NCBI GenBank assembly: GCA_964390645.1
Contig: CAYMLL010000428.1
Location: forward strand, 1-5,291
DNA: 5,291 nucleotides
From: CAYMLL01 sp964390645
Lineage (GTDB): Bacteria; Planctomycetota; UBA8108
Reading direction: 5' to 3'
A program made the translations under genes and the position numbers. A model generated the notes under the pieces. It saw only the letters and a program-made list of their open reading frames with translations. It did not search any database and was not told the DNA's origin. Position 1 is the first letter of the stretch. Every line of letters begins with the position of its first letter. Shown here one piece after another: positions 4,646-5,291 of the stretch.

Positions 4646-5291
4646 CTAGGTACCTTCTTCGGCCATCACCCAGCCGGTGGTCTCGTCGTAGAAGAGCTGA
4701 TGCAGCTCGAGCTTGTTCTGCGCATCGAGAGACAGTCGCGCCCACGGTCGGTATTTGAGCCGTCGCACGTCGATCTGCTGACCGGTGGCCTCGCAGATGC
4801 CATAGCTGCCGTCCTCCAGCTTCGACATGGCGACCTCGATCTCGCGCAACTCGAGGGTCTCCTTCTCGGCGAGGCGCAGCGAGATGTCGGCGGTGAGAGC
4901 CGTACTCGCCTGGTCGGCCTCATCGCCGCCCTTCGTGGTGACGTTCTCGTGCGTGCCGAGATACTCGGATTCGATCGAGTCGATCGAACCGATGAGAGCA
5001 CGGCGGCGCGAAAGGAGTGTATCTCGGATGCCACGGAGGTCCCTCTTGGAGATGCGCTTCGAGAGTGGCGGTACCGCGACCGGCTCCGGCTTCCTCGACG
5101 CGGAGTCCTTGCTGACGGGCGATTTCTTGGCAGGGGTCTTCCTGGCAGGGGTCTTCTGTTCAGGCGACCCCCGGGTCGTCTTCTTGACGGGCACCTTCCT
5201 GGCGGGTGCTTTCTTTGTGACCTTCCTGGCGGGTGTTTTCTTTGTGGCCTTCCTGGCGGGTGTTTTCTTTGTGGCCTTCTTGGCGGAGGGT
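4646..5291 (-). CDS. DksA/TraR-family regulator with H1-like basic tail, start outside window
   Basis: The frame runs from the right edge to a TAG at 4646-4648, with 214 residues visible. Residues below count from the GTG at 5194, which is not the likely start because 32 more in-frame codons of the same basic repeat precede it. The N-terminal part is Lys/Pro/Ala/Arg-rich (KKTPARK, KTPARKTPAKK) and histone-H1-like. From about residue 45 comes a DksA-type helical hairpin (SKRDLRGIRDTLLSRRRAL and LRLAEKETLELREIEVAMSK). At its tip is DEADQA (91-96), matching the DxxDxA motif that DksA inserts into the RNA polymerase secondary channel. The C-terminal zinc-finger region has YGICEATG and RRLKYRPWARL, but the C-x2-C-x17-C-x2-C ligands read C134, T137, S155, A158. 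Zinc binding is therefore unlikely, as in other cysteine-poor DksA paralogues such as DksA2 of Pseudomonas aeruginosa. It probably modulates transcription initiation; the basic tail may bind nucleic acid (inference). Family assignment is firm, but orthology to dksA itself is not, so no symbol is given. Confidence 0.88.
   Translation of the reverse strand, partial: PSAKKATKKTPARKATKKTPARKVTKKAPARKVPVKKTTRGSPEQKTPARKTPAKKSPVSKDSASRKPEPVAVPPLSKRISKRDLRGIRDTLLSRRRALIGSIDSIESEYLGTHENVTTKGGDEADQASTALTADISLRLAEKETLELREIEVAMSKLEDGSYGICEATGQQIDVRRLKYRPWARLSLDAQNKLELHQLFYDETTGWVMAEEGT
5195..5275 (-). repeat. Three 27-bp tandem repeats in the DksA-like tail
   Basis: Units at 5249-5275 and 5222-5248 are identical and encode ATKKTPARK. 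The unit at 5195-5221 differs at two bases and encodes VTKKAPARK. They are in frame with the DksA-like gene and exactly nine codons long, so unit gain or loss would keep the frame. A shorter related 15-bp repeat (TGGCAGGGGTCTTC core, 5128-5157) encodes the KTPAR/KTPAK stretch further along. More units may lie beyond the right edge. Confidence 0.9.

Noticed and set aside
4071..4649. A 192-codon + strand frame overlapping the lipoprotein end and the intergenic region, plus a 68-codon frame at 4246 and a - strand frame at 4228-4578
   Set aside because: All give Arg/Pro/Ser-rich products without recognisable domains. The first overlaps a well-supported gene by about 160 bases, none has a clear ribosome binding site, and all run across strong inverted repeats.
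5192..5194. GTG at 5194 as the start of the DksA-like gene
   Set aside because: The same frame continues upstream through 32 more codons of the same KKTPARK-type repeat with no stop, so the true start is beyond the window.
1..5291. Defence system, CRISPR array, transposon or phage element
   Set aside because: There are no spaced palindromic repeats, transposase or integrase motifs, terminal repeats or nuclease/NTPase signatures in any supported gene.

Overview
The window is GC-rich (about two-thirds G+C by eye) and shows a bacterial layout. No ribosomal gene or other firm taxonomic marker is present. Two features point loosely to a GC-rich environmental Gram-negative bacterium such as a planctomycete or a myxobacterium/deltaproteobacterium. 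One is a very large secreted-type protein built from glycine-rich repeat modules. The other is a DksA/TraR-like protein with a Lys/Pro/Ala tail and a degenerate zinc site. This placement is inference from general familiarity, not a result.

Layout: (1) About 3.6 kb on the + strand (start to 3577) is the 3' part of one long gene. Its product has three copies of a module of roughly 375-435 residues; the first copy runs into the left edge, so the true start lies upstream. (2) After a 177-bp gap comes a small + strand gene (3755-4231) with a very clear Shine-Dalgarno. It encodes a 158-residue lipoprotein that may adopt an NTF2/SnoaL-like fold. (3) A 414-bp stretch (4232-4645) lies between convergent genes. 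I find no credible protein gene in it, but it has several strong, nested inverted repeats. (4) The - strand gene from 4646 to the right edge encodes a DksA/TraR-family RNA-polymerase-binding regulator. It keeps the DxxDxA coiled-coil-tip motif but has lost three of the four zinc cysteines, and it carries a histone-H1-like basic tail encoded partly by 27-bp tandem repeats. Its start is outside the window.

Functional links: the modular protein and the lipoprotein are both predicted to act outside the cytoplasm and share a strand. The 177-bp gap and the lipoprotein's own ribosome binding site do not prove an operon. The DksA-like gene is transcribed convergently and is probably an independent unit. 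I do not see a defence system, mobile element, CRISPR array or biosynthetic cluster. The parts most worth a second look are the structured convergent intergenic region, the module architecture of the giant protein, and the tailed, nearly cysteine-free DksA-like protein.
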